DNA of 64,000 nucleotides from CAWDZK01 sp963807005 (GTDB lineage: Bacteria > Actinomycetota > Actinomycetes > JACCUZ01): the NCBI GenBank assembly GCA_963807005.1, contig CAWDZK010000006.1:1-64000 (forward strand), in the 5' to 3' direction. The notes beneath the pieces are model-generated. The model was not told where the DNA came from. It did no database searches and saw only the letters and a list, made by a program, of their open reading frames with translations. Position 1 is the stretch's first letter. Each line of letters begins with the position of its first letter. The translations under genes were made by a program, and so were the position numbers. This document shows positions 8,484 to 16,565 of the stretch, piece after piece.

Positions 8484-9080
8484 GTGGACGTACAGGAGTT
8501 CGTCCGGCACCGTGGCGAGGTGAGCGAACAAGCTGGTCGATGGACCAAGGCCACGGTCTACCCCGACATGTGGGTGAATCCGGACGATGACCCGCGCAAC
8601 AGTGAGGGAGTCAGCCCGGACGGCGAGCTGGCGACATTGAAGGACTACCTACATAACTACCGGCTCACGCTTCGGATGAAGTGCGAAGCCCTGGATGCGG
8701 AGCAACTGGCGCGACGGTCGGTGCCGCCATCGACCATGTCCCTTCTTGGCCTGGTCCGCCACCTCGCGGAGGCAGAACGCGACTGGCGCAACTGGATCAC
8801 CCCCAACGATCCGTCGCCGAGTCTGTACGGCGGGGGTGGAGCCGACTTCGACGGGGCGGTTGCCGAGCAGGAAGTAGTCGAGGCAGCCTGGGTCGACCTT
8901 GCCCGAGAGCAGGCTGCGACCGACGCCATGTTGGCCGAACACCCGGATCTCGGAGAGCGGCTAGGCAAAGACGGCATCGCTGCTAGGGAACTGCTGATCC
9001 ATCAGATCGAGGAGTATGCCAGGCACTGCGGGCACGCTGACCTGTTGCGCGAGTGCATTGACGGTCGCGTCGGACAATGA
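8484..9080 (+). CDS. DinB family protein (DUF664)
   Basis: Up to 198 aa from a GTG at 8484; an ATG at 8569 fits the normal family start better and would give 170 aa. The four-helix DUF664/DinB signature is clear: LRMKCEALDAEQLARRSVPPS, then SLLGLVRHLAEAERDW with the first metal His, then HQIEEYARHCGHADLLRE with the other His residues. Relatives are thiol-dependent S-transferases or uncharacterised metal proteins; no substrate can be assigned. Confidence 0.8.
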   Translation: MDVQEFVRHRGEVSEQAGRWTKATVYPDMWVNPDDDPRNSEGVSPDGELATLKDYLHNYRLTLRMKCEALDAEQLARRSVPPSTMSLLGLVRHLAEAERDWRNWITPNDPSPSLYGGGGADFDGAVAEQEVVEAAWVDLAREQAATDAMLAEHPDLGERLGKDGIAARELLIHQIEEYARHCGHADLLRECIDGRVGQ

Positions 9081-9184
9081 CCGATGGTGGTGGATCCCTC
9101 TGTGGCACGCTCCGCATGCCGATCCGCCAGCGGGGACGCGCCGGTGGCAGTGGAGATGCGGACGTTTGGCGCTAGCGTTCTCAC

Positions 9185-9649
9185 GTGTCGATCTCACTGA
9201 AGTACGCAGTTGTGGAACGAGAGCGTCGCTATCGACTTCGACGGCTTCCTGACGGTGTTTCGAGCACCAGGGAGATCCTTGATCGGTACGTGACAGACAC
9301 CCGGCTTCGCCTCCGCGAAGTGCGAGAGAGCGACGGCACCGTCACTCGTAAGCTCGGACATAAGGTGCGCATCACCGATGGTCCTGCCGAGGTAGCGTGC
9401 ACGAACTTCTACCTCGATAACGAGGAGTGGGCACTCCTCACCGCTTTGCCGGCCCGATTGCTCCGCAAGCGGCGGCACATGATCCATCGGGATGGGCTGC
9501 TGGTCGCCGTCGACGAACACGAGAACGGCACGCTGATTGCCGAAATCGATGACGGCGATCAGCCCTCCGACTTCGTTCCCGAATGGCTCGACGTCGTGGA
9601 CGACGTGACCGCTGACGAAGCGTGGACCGGCGTCCGACTCGCCCACTAG
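9185..9649 (+). CDS. CYTH domain protein (triphosphate tunnel family)
   Basis: 154 aa from GTG 9185. It starts with the ExExK-like signature as VERERRYRL. It then follows the CYTH barrel: LRLREVRESDGTVTRKLGHK, a Lys/Arg-rich LLRKRRHMI, then VAVDEHENGTLIAEID and the acidic C-terminus. Family members hydrolyse inorganic triphosphate or thiamine triphosphate, or cyclise ATP. It is intact, unlike the paralog at 12289-12753, with which it shares about three quarters of its residues and part of its upstream DNA. Confidence 0.8.
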   Translation: MSISLKYAVVERERRYRLRRLPDGVSSTREILDRYVTDTRLRLREVRESDGTVTRKLGHKVRITDGPAEVACTNFYLDNEEWALLTALPARLLRKRRHMIHRDGLLVAVDEHENGTLIAEIDDGDQPSDFVPEWLDVVDDVTADEAWTGVRLAH

Positions 9650-9855
9650 CGCTCATCGGTCAGATCCGGGCCTCCCCGTAAGAGGTCCGCTTCTGGCGAC
9701 TTTCCAGAGCTCGGATCGTGCAGCAGACCCTCCTTCTCGTACAGGAACCAGACGGGCCGGACGGTCGGCCCGTTGGGACCGTTGGCCGCGACCCTGGCGA
9801 CAAGAGGCTGCGCCAGGTGGTTCTCGATGTCGATCGTGGAGAGCAAGTCGACCAC
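9646..9855 (-). pseudogene. Truncated pyridoxamine 5'-phosphate oxidase-like gene
   Basis: A short frame downstream of arsR. From the GTG at 9855 (GAGGAG just upstream) it reads VDLLSTIDIENHLAQPLVAR then VAANGPNGPTVRPVWFLYE. This is the first two strands of the FMN-binding split barrel of pyridoxamine-oxidase-like proteins. After LYEKEGLLH the similarity ends and the frame stops after 69 residues; the family needs about 130-150. It lies 31 bp from the end of the ArsR gene, in the same direction, so the two were probably once an operon. Confidence 0.5.
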
Positions 9856-9886
9856 CGCTCCTCGGCTGTGGCCCGGCTGTTGCGCC

Positions 9887-10198
9887 TCAGTCGAGCCGTT
9901 CAAGGCGCGCCTCCAGGGCGTCGAGACGGTCGTTCCAGAAGGTCGAATAGGTCGCTGCCCAGGCCACGACGTCTTGTAGAGGCGCTGCGTTGAGGGTATG
10001 GATCCGTTCGCGTCCGCGCCGGGTGGATGTGATCAGGTCCGCATCCTCGAGAAGGCCCAGGTGCTTGGCTACCGCCTGCCGACTTATCGGGAGGCGCTGA
10101 CACAGGTCACTGAGACTCTGCTCGCCGCGATCCCTCAGGAGATCCAGCAGCATCCGTCGATGCGGTTCGGCCACCGCTCGGTAAACCCCTGCGCTCAT
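9887..10198 (-). CDS. ArsR family winged-helix repressor
   Basis: 103 aa from ATG 10198 (GVYRAVAEPHRRMLLDLLRD). The winged helix is complete: SLSDLCQRLPISRQAVAKHLGLLEDADLI and the wing TSTRRGRERIHTL. No Cys metal site is visible. This is the type paired with SRPBCC/AHSA1 proteins, and such a gene is indeed divergent at 10271. A perfect 20-bp palindrome lies 13 bp upstream of its start, so autorepression and control of the divergent operon are likely. Confidence 0.9.
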   Translation of the reverse strand: MSAGVYRAVAEPHRRMLLDLLRDRGEQSLSDLCQRLPISRQAVAKHLGLLEDADLITSTRRGRERIHTLNAAPLQDVVAWAATYSTFWNDRLDALEARLERLD

Positions 10199-10210
10199 CC
10201 TTGGACAATA

Positions 10211-10230
10211 AGGCAACCATATGGTTGCCT
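10211..10230. promoter_or_regulatory. Perfect 20-bp palindromic operator of the ArsR-type repressor
   Basis: AGGCAACCAT followed immediately by its exact inverse ATGGTTGCCT, centred between 10220 and 10221. It sits between the divergent starts of the ArsR gene (10198) and the SRPBCC gene (10271). Winged-helix ArsR dimers bind such inverted repeats, and the CAACCATATGGTTG core resembles sites seen before ArsR/SRPBCC pairs. Binding itself is inferred. Confidence 0.8.
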
Positions 10231-10270
10231 GTCAATGACGGGCGGTCGTCCAGCGATGGGAGGCGGAGCG

Positions 10271-10762
10271 GTGTACGGAAGGATCCAGGCCACCGATGCG
10301 GGCTACTCGCTCTCCTTCACCCGCGAACTAACGGCGCCCATCGAGCGGGTGTGGGAGATGCTGACCAGTCAGGCGGCCCGCGCGGACTGGCTGTTCGACG
10401 GCACTATCGAACCGGGCGTGGGTGGCCACGTTCACCTCTTTGACGCTCACCACACGATCACCGGACAGGTGACCGCCTGGCAGCCGCCCCACCTACTGGC
10501 ACTGACTTGGAGCAGTCCGGACGCCCCACACGGGGAGGTGAGGTTCGAGCTCACCGAGACTGAGAGCGCCACCTGTCGCCTCCACGTGGTGCACACCACC
10601 GACCACGCTGCAAGGCCTCGCAGCCTCGCAGCCGGTTGGCACGCCCTGCTGGAGAGCCTTCTTGTTTCCCTAGACCTGGCACCGGCTGGGACCCAGCCCA
10701 ACTTTGACGCCTTCGTACGTGACTATCTCGACGTGCCGATCGAACGGCCCGAGCGCACGTGA
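10271..10762 (+). CDS. SRPBCC domain protein (AHSA1-like)
   Basis: 163 aa. GTG 10271 is chosen because GGGAGG lies 7 nt upstream; ATGs at 10235 and 10256 are in frame but lack such a site. It has a START/Bet v1-like fold: SFTRELTAPIERVWEMLT at the N-terminus, then DWLFDGTIEPGVGGHVH, the central ALTWSSPD strand, and a C-terminal helix AAGWHALLESLLVSL. These proteins bind hydrophobic ligands; function unknown. It overlaps the downstream MFS gene by 4 bp (GTGA), so the two are co-translated under the ArsR operator. Confidence 0.85.
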   Translation: MYGRIQATDAGYSLSFTRELTAPIERVWEMLTSQAARADWLFDGTIEPGVGGHVHLFDAHHTITGQVTAWQPPHLLALTWSSPDAPHGEVRFELTETESATCRLHVVHTTDHAARPRSLAAGWHALLESLLVSLDLAPAGTQPNFDAFVRDYLDVPIERPERT

Positions 10763-12114
10763 CCATCGCCGTCGATGCGTGGCTGACTGGCCGTCGCGCC
10801 GCGATCTTCGGGATCGGCGTTGTGGCGTTGGAGTTCGCCGCCGCCGTGGCGACCCTGCTAGTCACAACCCTGCTGCCCGTCGTGGCGCGCGACCTCGACG
10901 CCGCCGATCAGCTCGCCGTCCTCGTCAGCGGCTCCACGATCGGGCTGTTCACTGCCATGGCAGTGGCGTCTGCGATCCTCGATCGGATCGGCGGACGGCT
11001 CGCGTTGATGGTTGGGCTGGCATTGACGCTCGCCGGTGGCACTTGGACAGCCACCGCGGGGAGCGCATGGTCCTTCGCAAGTGGACGGTTCGTCACCGGC
11101 TTCGCCGCCGGGCTGCTGGCCGTCTTTGGTGTCTCCGCAGCTATCAAGCACCTCGACGAACGCATCCGTCTCCGAGTGATCGCGGCCTCGACCGCAATGT
11201 GGATCCTGCCCGGACTCCTCGGCCCTCCCGCAACCGTCGGACTCGAGCACTTGGTGGGTTGGCGGTGGAGCATCCTGCTGCCGATACCAATCGTGCTCCT
11301 CGGCCAGTTATTGGTGGTCCGGACCGCACCCCGGTCACAGCCTGCAGACCGCGTCACCAGCCGCCGACCCGGGCTGACCCTGCTCGTTCCCCTCGGTGTC
11401 GCTGGCTTCGTCGCTCTCACCGAAGTAGGGCTCTGGCCAGTCGCTCTACCGGCACTCGGCCTGGCTGTCGCCGGGTTCGCGGCCATGATGCCGCCCGGCA
11501 CCCTGCGACTCCGACGCGGATCACCCAGCGCCATGGCCGGACTCACCCTCTTCGGGGCTGGCTACTTCGGAGCCACCAGCCTCGTCACCCTCGCTCTCAC
11601 CGATGTCCTTGGCTCCTCCTTGGCACAAGCTGGGTGGGCACTCGGAGCGGCGCCCGTGGCCTGGGCCCTCGCCACCCTTGCCATCCCCAAGCTCCGCGAT
11701 CGCGGACACGCACCCGGTCCAGCGTTCGGATTCGCGGTCACGACGCTCGGCGTGGTCGTCACTAGCGTTCTCCTGTTCACAGGTGCCCCGTACCCGCTCG
11801 CGCTGATCGCGTGGACCGCTGTCGGCGCGGGCGTCGGCGCCGCTTACCCCACCCTCTACCTGCGCGCAACGACGCCTGACACAGCGACCGATGCCAACGC
11901 CCTAGCTTCGGCCGTAATCACGACCGAGAGTTTCGGCGGCCTGGTGGGCAGCGCGGCAGGCGGCGCCGTCATCTCCGCGGCCCTGCGCGCCGGAGTTCCT
12001 TCGGGAACCGGATACGGGCTCGCCTACCTGGGATTCGCCGGCGTCCTCGGCGCGGCCACCGTGGCAGCCGCCCGTAGTGGCAAACCGTCGGCGCTCGCAC
12101 ACTCGTCGGTCTAA
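10759..12114 (+). CDS. MFS transporter (EmrB/QacA-like drug exporter)
   Basis: 451 aa with 12-14 hydrophobic segments. The first helix region is FAAAVATLLVTTLLPVVARD, followed by the loop 2-3 motif LDRIGGRLALMV, and AGLLAVFGVSAAIK in the middle. It is of the EmrB/QacA type. Its start overlaps the stop of the SRPBCC gene by 4 bp, making a two-gene operon controlled by the divergent ArsR protein. An induced exporter with a ligand-binding SRPBCC partner is the likely unit. Confidence 0.85.
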   Translation: MTIAVDAWLTGRRAAIFGIGVVALEFAAAVATLLVTTLLPVVARDLDAADQLAVLVSGSTIGLFTAMAVASAILDRIGGRLALMVGLALTLAGGTWTATAGSAWSFASGRFVTGFAAGLLAVFGVSAAIKHLDERIRLRVIAASTAMWILPGLLGPPATVGLEHLVGWRWSILLPIPIVLLGQLLVVRTAPRSQPADRVTSRRPGLTLLVPLGVAGFVALTEVGLWPVALPALGLAVAGFAAMMPPGTLRLRRGSPSAMAGLTLFGAGYFGATSLVTLALTDVLGSSLAQAGWALGAAPVAWALATLAIPKLRDRGHAPGPAFGFAVTTLGVVVTSVLLFTGAPYPLALIAWTAVGAGVGAAYPTLYLRATTPDTATDANALASAVITTESFGGLVGSAAGGAVISAALRAGVPSGTGYGLAYLGFAGVLGAATVAAARSGKPSALAHSSV

Positions 12115-12288
12115 CGAGTACGTCCGGCCCATTTCGTAGGGCCTCGTCACGCGGTGCGCGACCGGTGCGGGATCCGCTTCCGGCGACCGATATGCGCCGC
12201 GTGGTGAGCACGGCTGAGTCGCCGCACGTCGTTCCGGCAATGGGAGCAGTCAGGAGCGGCTGGAAGTCGGACCGGTGAGTGCGCGCCG

Positions 12289-12753
12289 CTATCGTGCGAG
12301 GTTGACGCCGGTCCAGGATTCGTCCTCGCTCACGTCATCCACGACATCGAGCCAGTCGGGGACAAACTTCGAGGGTTGGTCGCCGTCATCGATCTCGGCG
12401 ATAAGGGGTGCCGTCTTCGTGCTCGTCAATTGCGACGACCAATCCATCCCGATGGACCATGTGTCGCTTCTTGGTGAGGAGCTGAGCAGGCAAGGCGGTG
12501 AGGACGACCCACTCCTCGTCGTTCAGGGAGAAGTTCGTGCAGGCAACTTCGGCAGGTCCGTCGCTGATCCGGACCTTGTGTCCAAGCTTGCGGGTCACCG
12601 TCCCGTCGCCTTCTCGCACTTCGCGCAGGCGCAGACGTGTTCCCGTCACATACCGATCAACGATTTCCTTGGTGCCGCTCACGCCCGCGGGGAGGCTCAC
12701 AAGGAGGTACCGTCGCTCCCTTTCCACAATCGCGTACTTAGTGAAATCGACAC
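12289..12753 (-). pseudogene. Frameshifted second copy of the CYTH gene
   Basis: A paralog of the intact gene at 9185-9649, on the opposite strand. The middle is in frame (IVERERRYLLVSLPAGVSGT to DGLVVAIDEHEDGT). Two single-base changes break it. Near the start the matching GTG at 12753 is out of frame, because one base is missing after TTTCACT. Near residue 130 an extra C in ACCCCTTATC shifts the frame; without it the sequence continues IAEIDDGDQPSKFVPDWLDV and ends at the TAG at 12289. The C-terminus is clearly recognisable once corrected. Confidence 0.8.
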
Positions 12754-13099
12754 GAGCCGAGGCTAGAGCTGGACGCCCAGACACCGCTGTAGCGGGTGCG
12801 CGCGCACCCCAGGGGCAAGGCCGCGCGTTCGCGGTCCCCGGAAGCCGATCCTCCTCCGGCGATACCGGCGCTCACCCTTGGCATCGACGAGTTGCGGCCA
12901 GGCGGCGCCGTAGGCCACTTCCGCAACCGAGGGATCGCCGGAGATCCAGTGGGATGTGCAGACCCGGGTGAGCGTGGACGCCCTCAACGCGGCTACGAAG
13001 AGGCTTTCGACCAGGATCGGATACGAATGAGGGCCGCCGCATCCCCATCCGCGAAGCCTCCGGGTCGCCTTTGCATGCTGTGCAGACAGCTCGCGTTCG
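12754..13099. other. Region without a recognisable gene
   Basis: About 350 bp between the broken CYTH gene and the end of trpS. Open frames exist on both strands because of the base composition, but none shows a known motif, a convincing start, or a terminator. It may be degraded coding DNA. Confidence 0.4.
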
Positions 13100-14089
13100 C
13101 TATAGACCAACTGCATCCGTTGCCCGAGCCAACACGGCGCTCGACTGGCGCAGAGCCTTCTCGGCCCCGACGCTGAGCAGCGCGGATAGTTCGGTGGGGT
13201 CGTTGAGCAGATCATCGTGACAGATGCGGAGTGGTTCGAGCTCGGCGACGACGGCGTCCGTGACGGCCTGTTTAAGACTGCCGTAGTTCGCTATCGAGTC
13301 AGCCACTGCGTCGGGGTCTTGTCCGGTCAGCACGGCCAGTATGTCCAACAGGTTCGAGACGCCCGGCTTGCTCGCAGGGTCGTACCGGACGACTCTTTCC
13401 GAGTCCGTCACCGCGCGCTTGAACTTGCGCGCGATGGTGTCGGGTGCGTCCAGGATTCTGATGACTCCGAGTGCGTCGTCGGGTGCCGACTTGCTCATCT
13501 TCACCGCGGGGTCTTGAAGATCTGTCACTCGCGCGGCCAAGGCGGCCGGAGCCAGTTCCGGTACAACAAGCGTGTCGCCGTACAGGACGTTGAACCTGAT
13601 CGCGAGATCTCGAGTGAGTTCGACGTGCTGGCTCTGGTCACCGCCGACGGGTACGCGGTCGGCTTCGTAGAGCAAGATGTCAGCGGCCATAAGGCACGGG
13701 TAGGTGAACAGTGAGGCTCTCGTGCGAGGCCTCCCGCCCTTCTCCTTGAACTGGATCATCCGGGACAGTTCACCTACATAAGCGGTGCACTCAAGCAGGT
13801 AACTCATCGCGAGATGGGTCGGCACGTGGGACTGAACGAAGACCGTACTTTGCGTGGGGTCGAGGCCTGCCGCGATCAACGTCGCTGCCGTAGAGAGCGT
13901 CGTGTGCCGGAACTGAGCCGGGTCTTGGGGTGTCGTCAGTGCATGGAGGTCGGAGATGAAGTAGTAGCCCTCTACGTGTTCCTGACGTTCAACGAAGCGG
14001 CGTAACGCCCCGAGGTGGTTGCCGAGGGTGAGGCGGCCGGAGGGGGTGATTCCAGACAGGTCGCGGCCGACGCCGCGCTTCTCGTTCAT
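13100..14089 (-). CDS. trpS: Tryptophanyl-tRNA synthetase
   Basis: 329 aa class I synthetase charging tRNA-Trp. The HIGH-type motif is TPSGRLTLGNHLGA near residues 15-28, the KMSKS loop is VKMSKSAPDD near 195, and the Trp-site segment is YFISDLHALTTPQDP. The start ATG at 14089 follows GGAGAA at 7-nt spacing. The gene is in the accessory part of the window and is preceded by a tryptophan attenuator (leader peptide at 14198-14248, hairpins at 14153-14208). This recalls the auxiliary indolmycin-resistant TrpRS of Streptomyces coelicolor, which is known to be controlled by ribosome-mediated attenuation. Resistance here is inference. Confidence 0.95.
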   Translation of the reverse strand: MNEKRGVGRDLSGITPSGRLTLGNHLGALRRFVERQEHVEGYYFISDLHALTTPQDPAQFRHTTLSTAATLIAAGLDPTQSTVFVQSHVPTHLAMSYLLECTAYVGELSRMIQFKEKGGRPRTRASLFTYPCLMAADILLYEADRVPVGGDQSQHVELTRDLAIRFNVLYGDTLVVPELAPAALAARVTDLQDPAVKMSKSAPDDALGVIRILDAPDTIARKFKRAVTDSERVVRYDPASKPGVSNLLDILAVLTGQDPDAVADSIANYGSLKQAVTDAVVAELEPLRICHDDLLNDPTELSALLSVGAEKALRQSSAVLARATDAVGL

Positions 14090-14152
14090 TGCTGTTCTCC
14101 GCTTCGGGTGGACTGGTCCGTCGAGGTCCCACTCCGTGCCTGGAGAACACAG

Positions 14153-14174
14153 AAGCCGCCCCGAGGGACGGCTT
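14153..14174 (-). terminator. Attenuator terminator hairpin (regions 3 and 4) of trpS
   Basis: In RNA of the trpS direction AAGCCGUCC-CUCG-GGGCGGCUU folds into a 9-bp stem with one G-U pair, followed by CUGUGUUCU. The G-U pair is a mismatch on the other strand, so the hairpin is designed for this direction. The U tract is weak, which is usual in actinobacteria. Confidence 0.7.
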
Positions 14175-14188
14175 GGTCGTGCGCGAAT

Positions 14189-14208
14189 GGCCGTCCGCTA
14201 GGACGGCC
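14189..14208 (-). promoter_or_regulatory. Attenuator regions 1 and 2 (pause hairpin; region 2 is the antiterminator arm)
   Basis: In the trpS direction GGCCGUCC-UAGC-GGACGGCC forms a perfect 8-bp hairpin (14208 to 14189). Its left arm overlaps the last Trp and Pro codons of the leader peptide. Its right arm (14196-14190, GGACGGC) can instead pair perfectly over 7 bp with GCCGUCC at 14172-14166, which is the left arm of the terminator hairpin. The three structures are therefore mutually exclusive as in a classical trp attenuator. Confidence 0.8.
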
Positions 14209-14248
14209 ACCAGGTGCTGATGAAGTGCACGCTCACGCGGCAGAGCAT
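14198..14248 (-). CDS. Tryptophan leader peptide of trpS
   Basis: A short frame 110 nt upstream of trpS. From ATG 14248 it reads MLCRVSVHFISTWWPS and then TAG; GTG codons at 14236 and 14230 are alternative starts. The tandem TGG codons at 14212-14207 directly abut the left arm of a strong hairpin. This is the layout of attenuator leader peptides: ribosomes stall at the Trp codons when charged tRNA-Trp is scarce. Confidence 0.8.
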   Translation of the reverse strand: MLCRVSVHFISTWWPS

Positions 14249-14260
14249 GGCACACCAGAC

Positions 14261-14274
14261 GATGACGCGTCATC
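14261..14274. repeat. 14-bp perfect palindrome upstream of the trpS leader
   Basis: GATGACG followed by its inverse CGTCATC, 13 bp before the leader-peptide ATG. It lies where the promoter of the leader transcript should be. It may be an operator or chance; a weak TTGAAG-like -35 lies further upstream. Confidence 0.35.
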
Positions 14275-14657
14275 ATCCGGACATCGGTGCGCTTCAAGTG
14301 CGTTCCGGTGGCGGATCCCCTTACGGCACGTCGGGACCGGACGGCATTCGCAGACCGTAGGAACCTGCGTCACACCGCCGCCTGTCGGCGCGCATCAACG
14401 ACCGGATTGCCGATGAGCGGTTGGTATGAACAGCTGGTAACGGTGGCGGGAGCACATGGCGCGCTTCGTTATGCGTAGCGTGAGGAGTCCGGCAGAACTA
14501 CTCCTCATATGTGGCACGGTTCTCACCTCGGGACGGCGCTCGCCCAGAGGGTGAACTTCAGCGATCGGGCAGTCGACGGGCTACGGGGGCTCCGCTCGCG
14601 GCGGGACTCTCCCGCCGTCCGGAGACGCTGCCGTGTGGGACGAAGGTCGGCTGGGGC
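14275..14657. other. Gap upstream of trpS; promoter region, no gene recognised
   Basis: About 380 bp between the trpS leader and the end of the next minus-strand gene. It must contain the trpS promoter near its left end (TTGAAG near 14290). The rest shows no convincing coding sequence. Confidence 0.4.
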
Positions 14658-15371
14658 TCAGCCGCTGGTGGTGGTCGGGGGCGTGCTGGCCGCCGCCCGA
14701 GCCGATGCCCCTTGCGCCGGGACGGCCGGCCCTGACGGTGTCCGCGCCACGCGCAGCACCCCGATGACGGCACCGATGAGCCACAGCGCGAACGCCACGG
14801 ATGCCATGCCTCCGCTCCAGAAGCCGGACAGGCACAGCACGGCGACGGCGTAGGACACCCAGGCGGCCCACGTCGACAGGGCGCGCGCCTGCTGGGCGAT
14901 CCGCGTCGTCACGGCGACCAGCACCGCGCCGCCGGTCAGCCCGGTGAGCCCGAGGACTTGCCCCGCCATGCCGAGCGCGCGGGCGGTGTCCGGGTCGGGG
15001 GTGAACTCGTCCGACCACGCCGCGAACGCGCTCCCAACGTCCAGCGACACCCCTGTGATCAGCAACCCGCCGAGCAGCGCCGCCGCAGGCACGGCCGCGT
15101 GCGCGAGCGGGTCGCCGCCGGACAGCCGGTCCAGCACCTGACGCAGCCCCGAGGCAAACCAGAGCAGCAGCGCAACACCTGCCGCGAGTACGGGGACTCC
15201 GACGCCGGCGGCGGCCTGTCGCCCGCCGTCGTTCCTCTCGAGGATGGCGGCGTCCGACATGCTCGCCTGGTCCACACCGACCAGGTAGGTCAGCGCCAGC
15301 CCGACGACAAGCAGCACGACCGAAGCCGAGCCCGCCCATCCCGCGCGCTGAAGAGCTCTTGACTCGCCCAT
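14658..15371 (-). CDS. Hypothetical multi-pass membrane protein
   Basis: 237 aa from ATG 15371, which has GGGAGG 4 nt upstream; the open frame runs further but without support. About six hydrophobic segments are visible, such as ASVVLLVVGLALTYLVGV and ALLGGLLITGVSLDVGSAF. An extracytoplasmic WSDEFTPDPDTARALG loop lies between helices. The topology resembles DUF4386-like or other small actinobacterial membrane proteins, but I cannot assign a family firmly. Confidence 0.65.
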   Translation of the reverse strand: MGESRALQRAGWAGSASVVLLVVGLALTYLVGVDQASMSDAAILERNDGGRQAAAGVGVPVLAAGVALLLWFASGLRQVLDRLSGGDPLAHAAVPAAALLGGLLITGVSLDVGSAFAAWSDEFTPDPDTARALGMAGQVLGLTGLTGGAVLVAVTTRIAQQARALSTWAAWVSYAVAVLCLSGFWSGGMASVAFALWLIGAVIGVLRVARTPSGPAVPAQGASARAAASTPPTTTSG

Positions 15372-15794
15372 GCCGCCTCCCACGGTCGCGGCCACGGGTG
15401 GGTCGGGAGGTCATGCTGCAGCCACCTGGATCCGGCCCGCGGCGCGAAGTAGCGCCAGTCCGAGTGTGCACCCGTGCCGCGCCGCCAGTGAAGGGCCGCG
15501 GCGGACCTCAGCGCCCGGGGTGCTCGGCGGGCGCCGAGCCGCGGGTGTACATCGACTCCTCGAGTTCCCGCACGTGCGTGTGCCCCAGGTCGACTGTCGC
15601 GTGACGTAGTCGAACCCGTGAGCAGAGGCGACCGTTCGGCGCGTGTCATGACAGAGAAGTAGGCGCGGGCAAAGCGTTCTCATGCCGCCGGTCGTGCGCG
15701 TTCATAACCACCAGGCGATGCCCCAGTTCGCCGTCCTGGGGCGCAATCGCGGGCGCCGTGGCGCCCGATGGCGCTGCACCCATGCTGGTGATCG
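15372..15794. other. Region without an assigned gene
   Basis: About 420 bp. On the minus strand near 15600-15510 a short frame reads ATVDLGHTHVRELEESMYTR before stopping, which looks like the tail of a real protein, but no start or family is recognisable. Otherwise nothing is seen. Confidence 0.35.
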
Positions 15795-16440
15795 CTACAT
15801 CACACGCAGTTCCGACCAGGACGGACCGTCCACGGTCGCCAGTACGACGGGGCCTTCCTGGCCAGGCCACGTCCCGCTCAGCCCTGCGTTCGCCGCTGGT
15901 GTCGTGGTGATGATGACCCGCGGCAGGGTGAGCCTGACGCCGGCGTCGATGGTGGTCGTCGTCCCGTTGTGGCTGACCACCGGCGCCGTCAGGCCGGGGC
16001 GCTGGCCGACGGCAAGGAGCCGCTGCCGCGGACGTGCGTCGTCGCTGGCTCCAGCACGAGTCCCGTATCGGTGGCGGCGTACAGGTCGGCTTCGCGGCCG
16101 CCGGTCAGGATCGCCCTGACCAGGGCGGTCACGTAGACGGGGTCGTGGCAGCCGTCGTAGATCCAGACGGTCGCCGAGCACGGCATGCGTCATGGTGGTG
16201 ATCAGCGAGCCTTCGGCCCCTGTTCTGGGAGCACCTCGGTAGCTCAGCGGCACCTGCAGGACCTGGCCGTCGGCGGTGCCGAGCAGGTGCGTCTCCATCC
16301 CGACTTCGCCGTCGGGGTCGTCGAAGCGGTAGGAGCCGAGCTTGGTCAGGGTGGAGGCGTCAGCGCCGCCGAGCCAGGGTTGGCGTGGCACCCATGCCTG
16401 CAGCAGTTCGAGCTTGGTGGGGACGATGGTCGCAGGGTGA
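15795..16440 (-). pseudogene. Frameshifted maltokinase N-terminal cap-like gene
   Basis: Adding frames together gives one protein of about 210 aa: TIVPTKLELLQAWVPRQPWL, then YRFDDPDGEVGMETHLL, VPLSYRGAPRTGAEGSLITT, then in a second frame WIYDGCHDPVYVTALVRAIL up to about 16000, then back to the first frame for the end. This is the maltokinase N-terminal cap-like domain found alone in actinobacteria beside glucan metabolism genes. A one-base insertion near 16166 (GACCGTCTGG) and a compensating shift near 16010 break it. The N-terminal start is also missing. Sequencing error is an alternative explanation. Confidence 0.7.
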
Positions 16441-16565
16441 TCGACAGCGCACCGCGTCAGTCTGGCAGACGAAGGATCTTCCTATCATCCGCGATGAGAG
16501 TGCGGTCATTCCGCCGCGAAGCGGCCACGTCACACCGCGCTATCTGGCGCCACTAAAGTCGGGCT

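Noticed and set aside
12763..13215. 150-codon open frame on the minus strand overlapping the trpS end
   Set aside because: No family motif, overlaps the 3' end of trpS in another frame, and its composition is that of a shadow frame.
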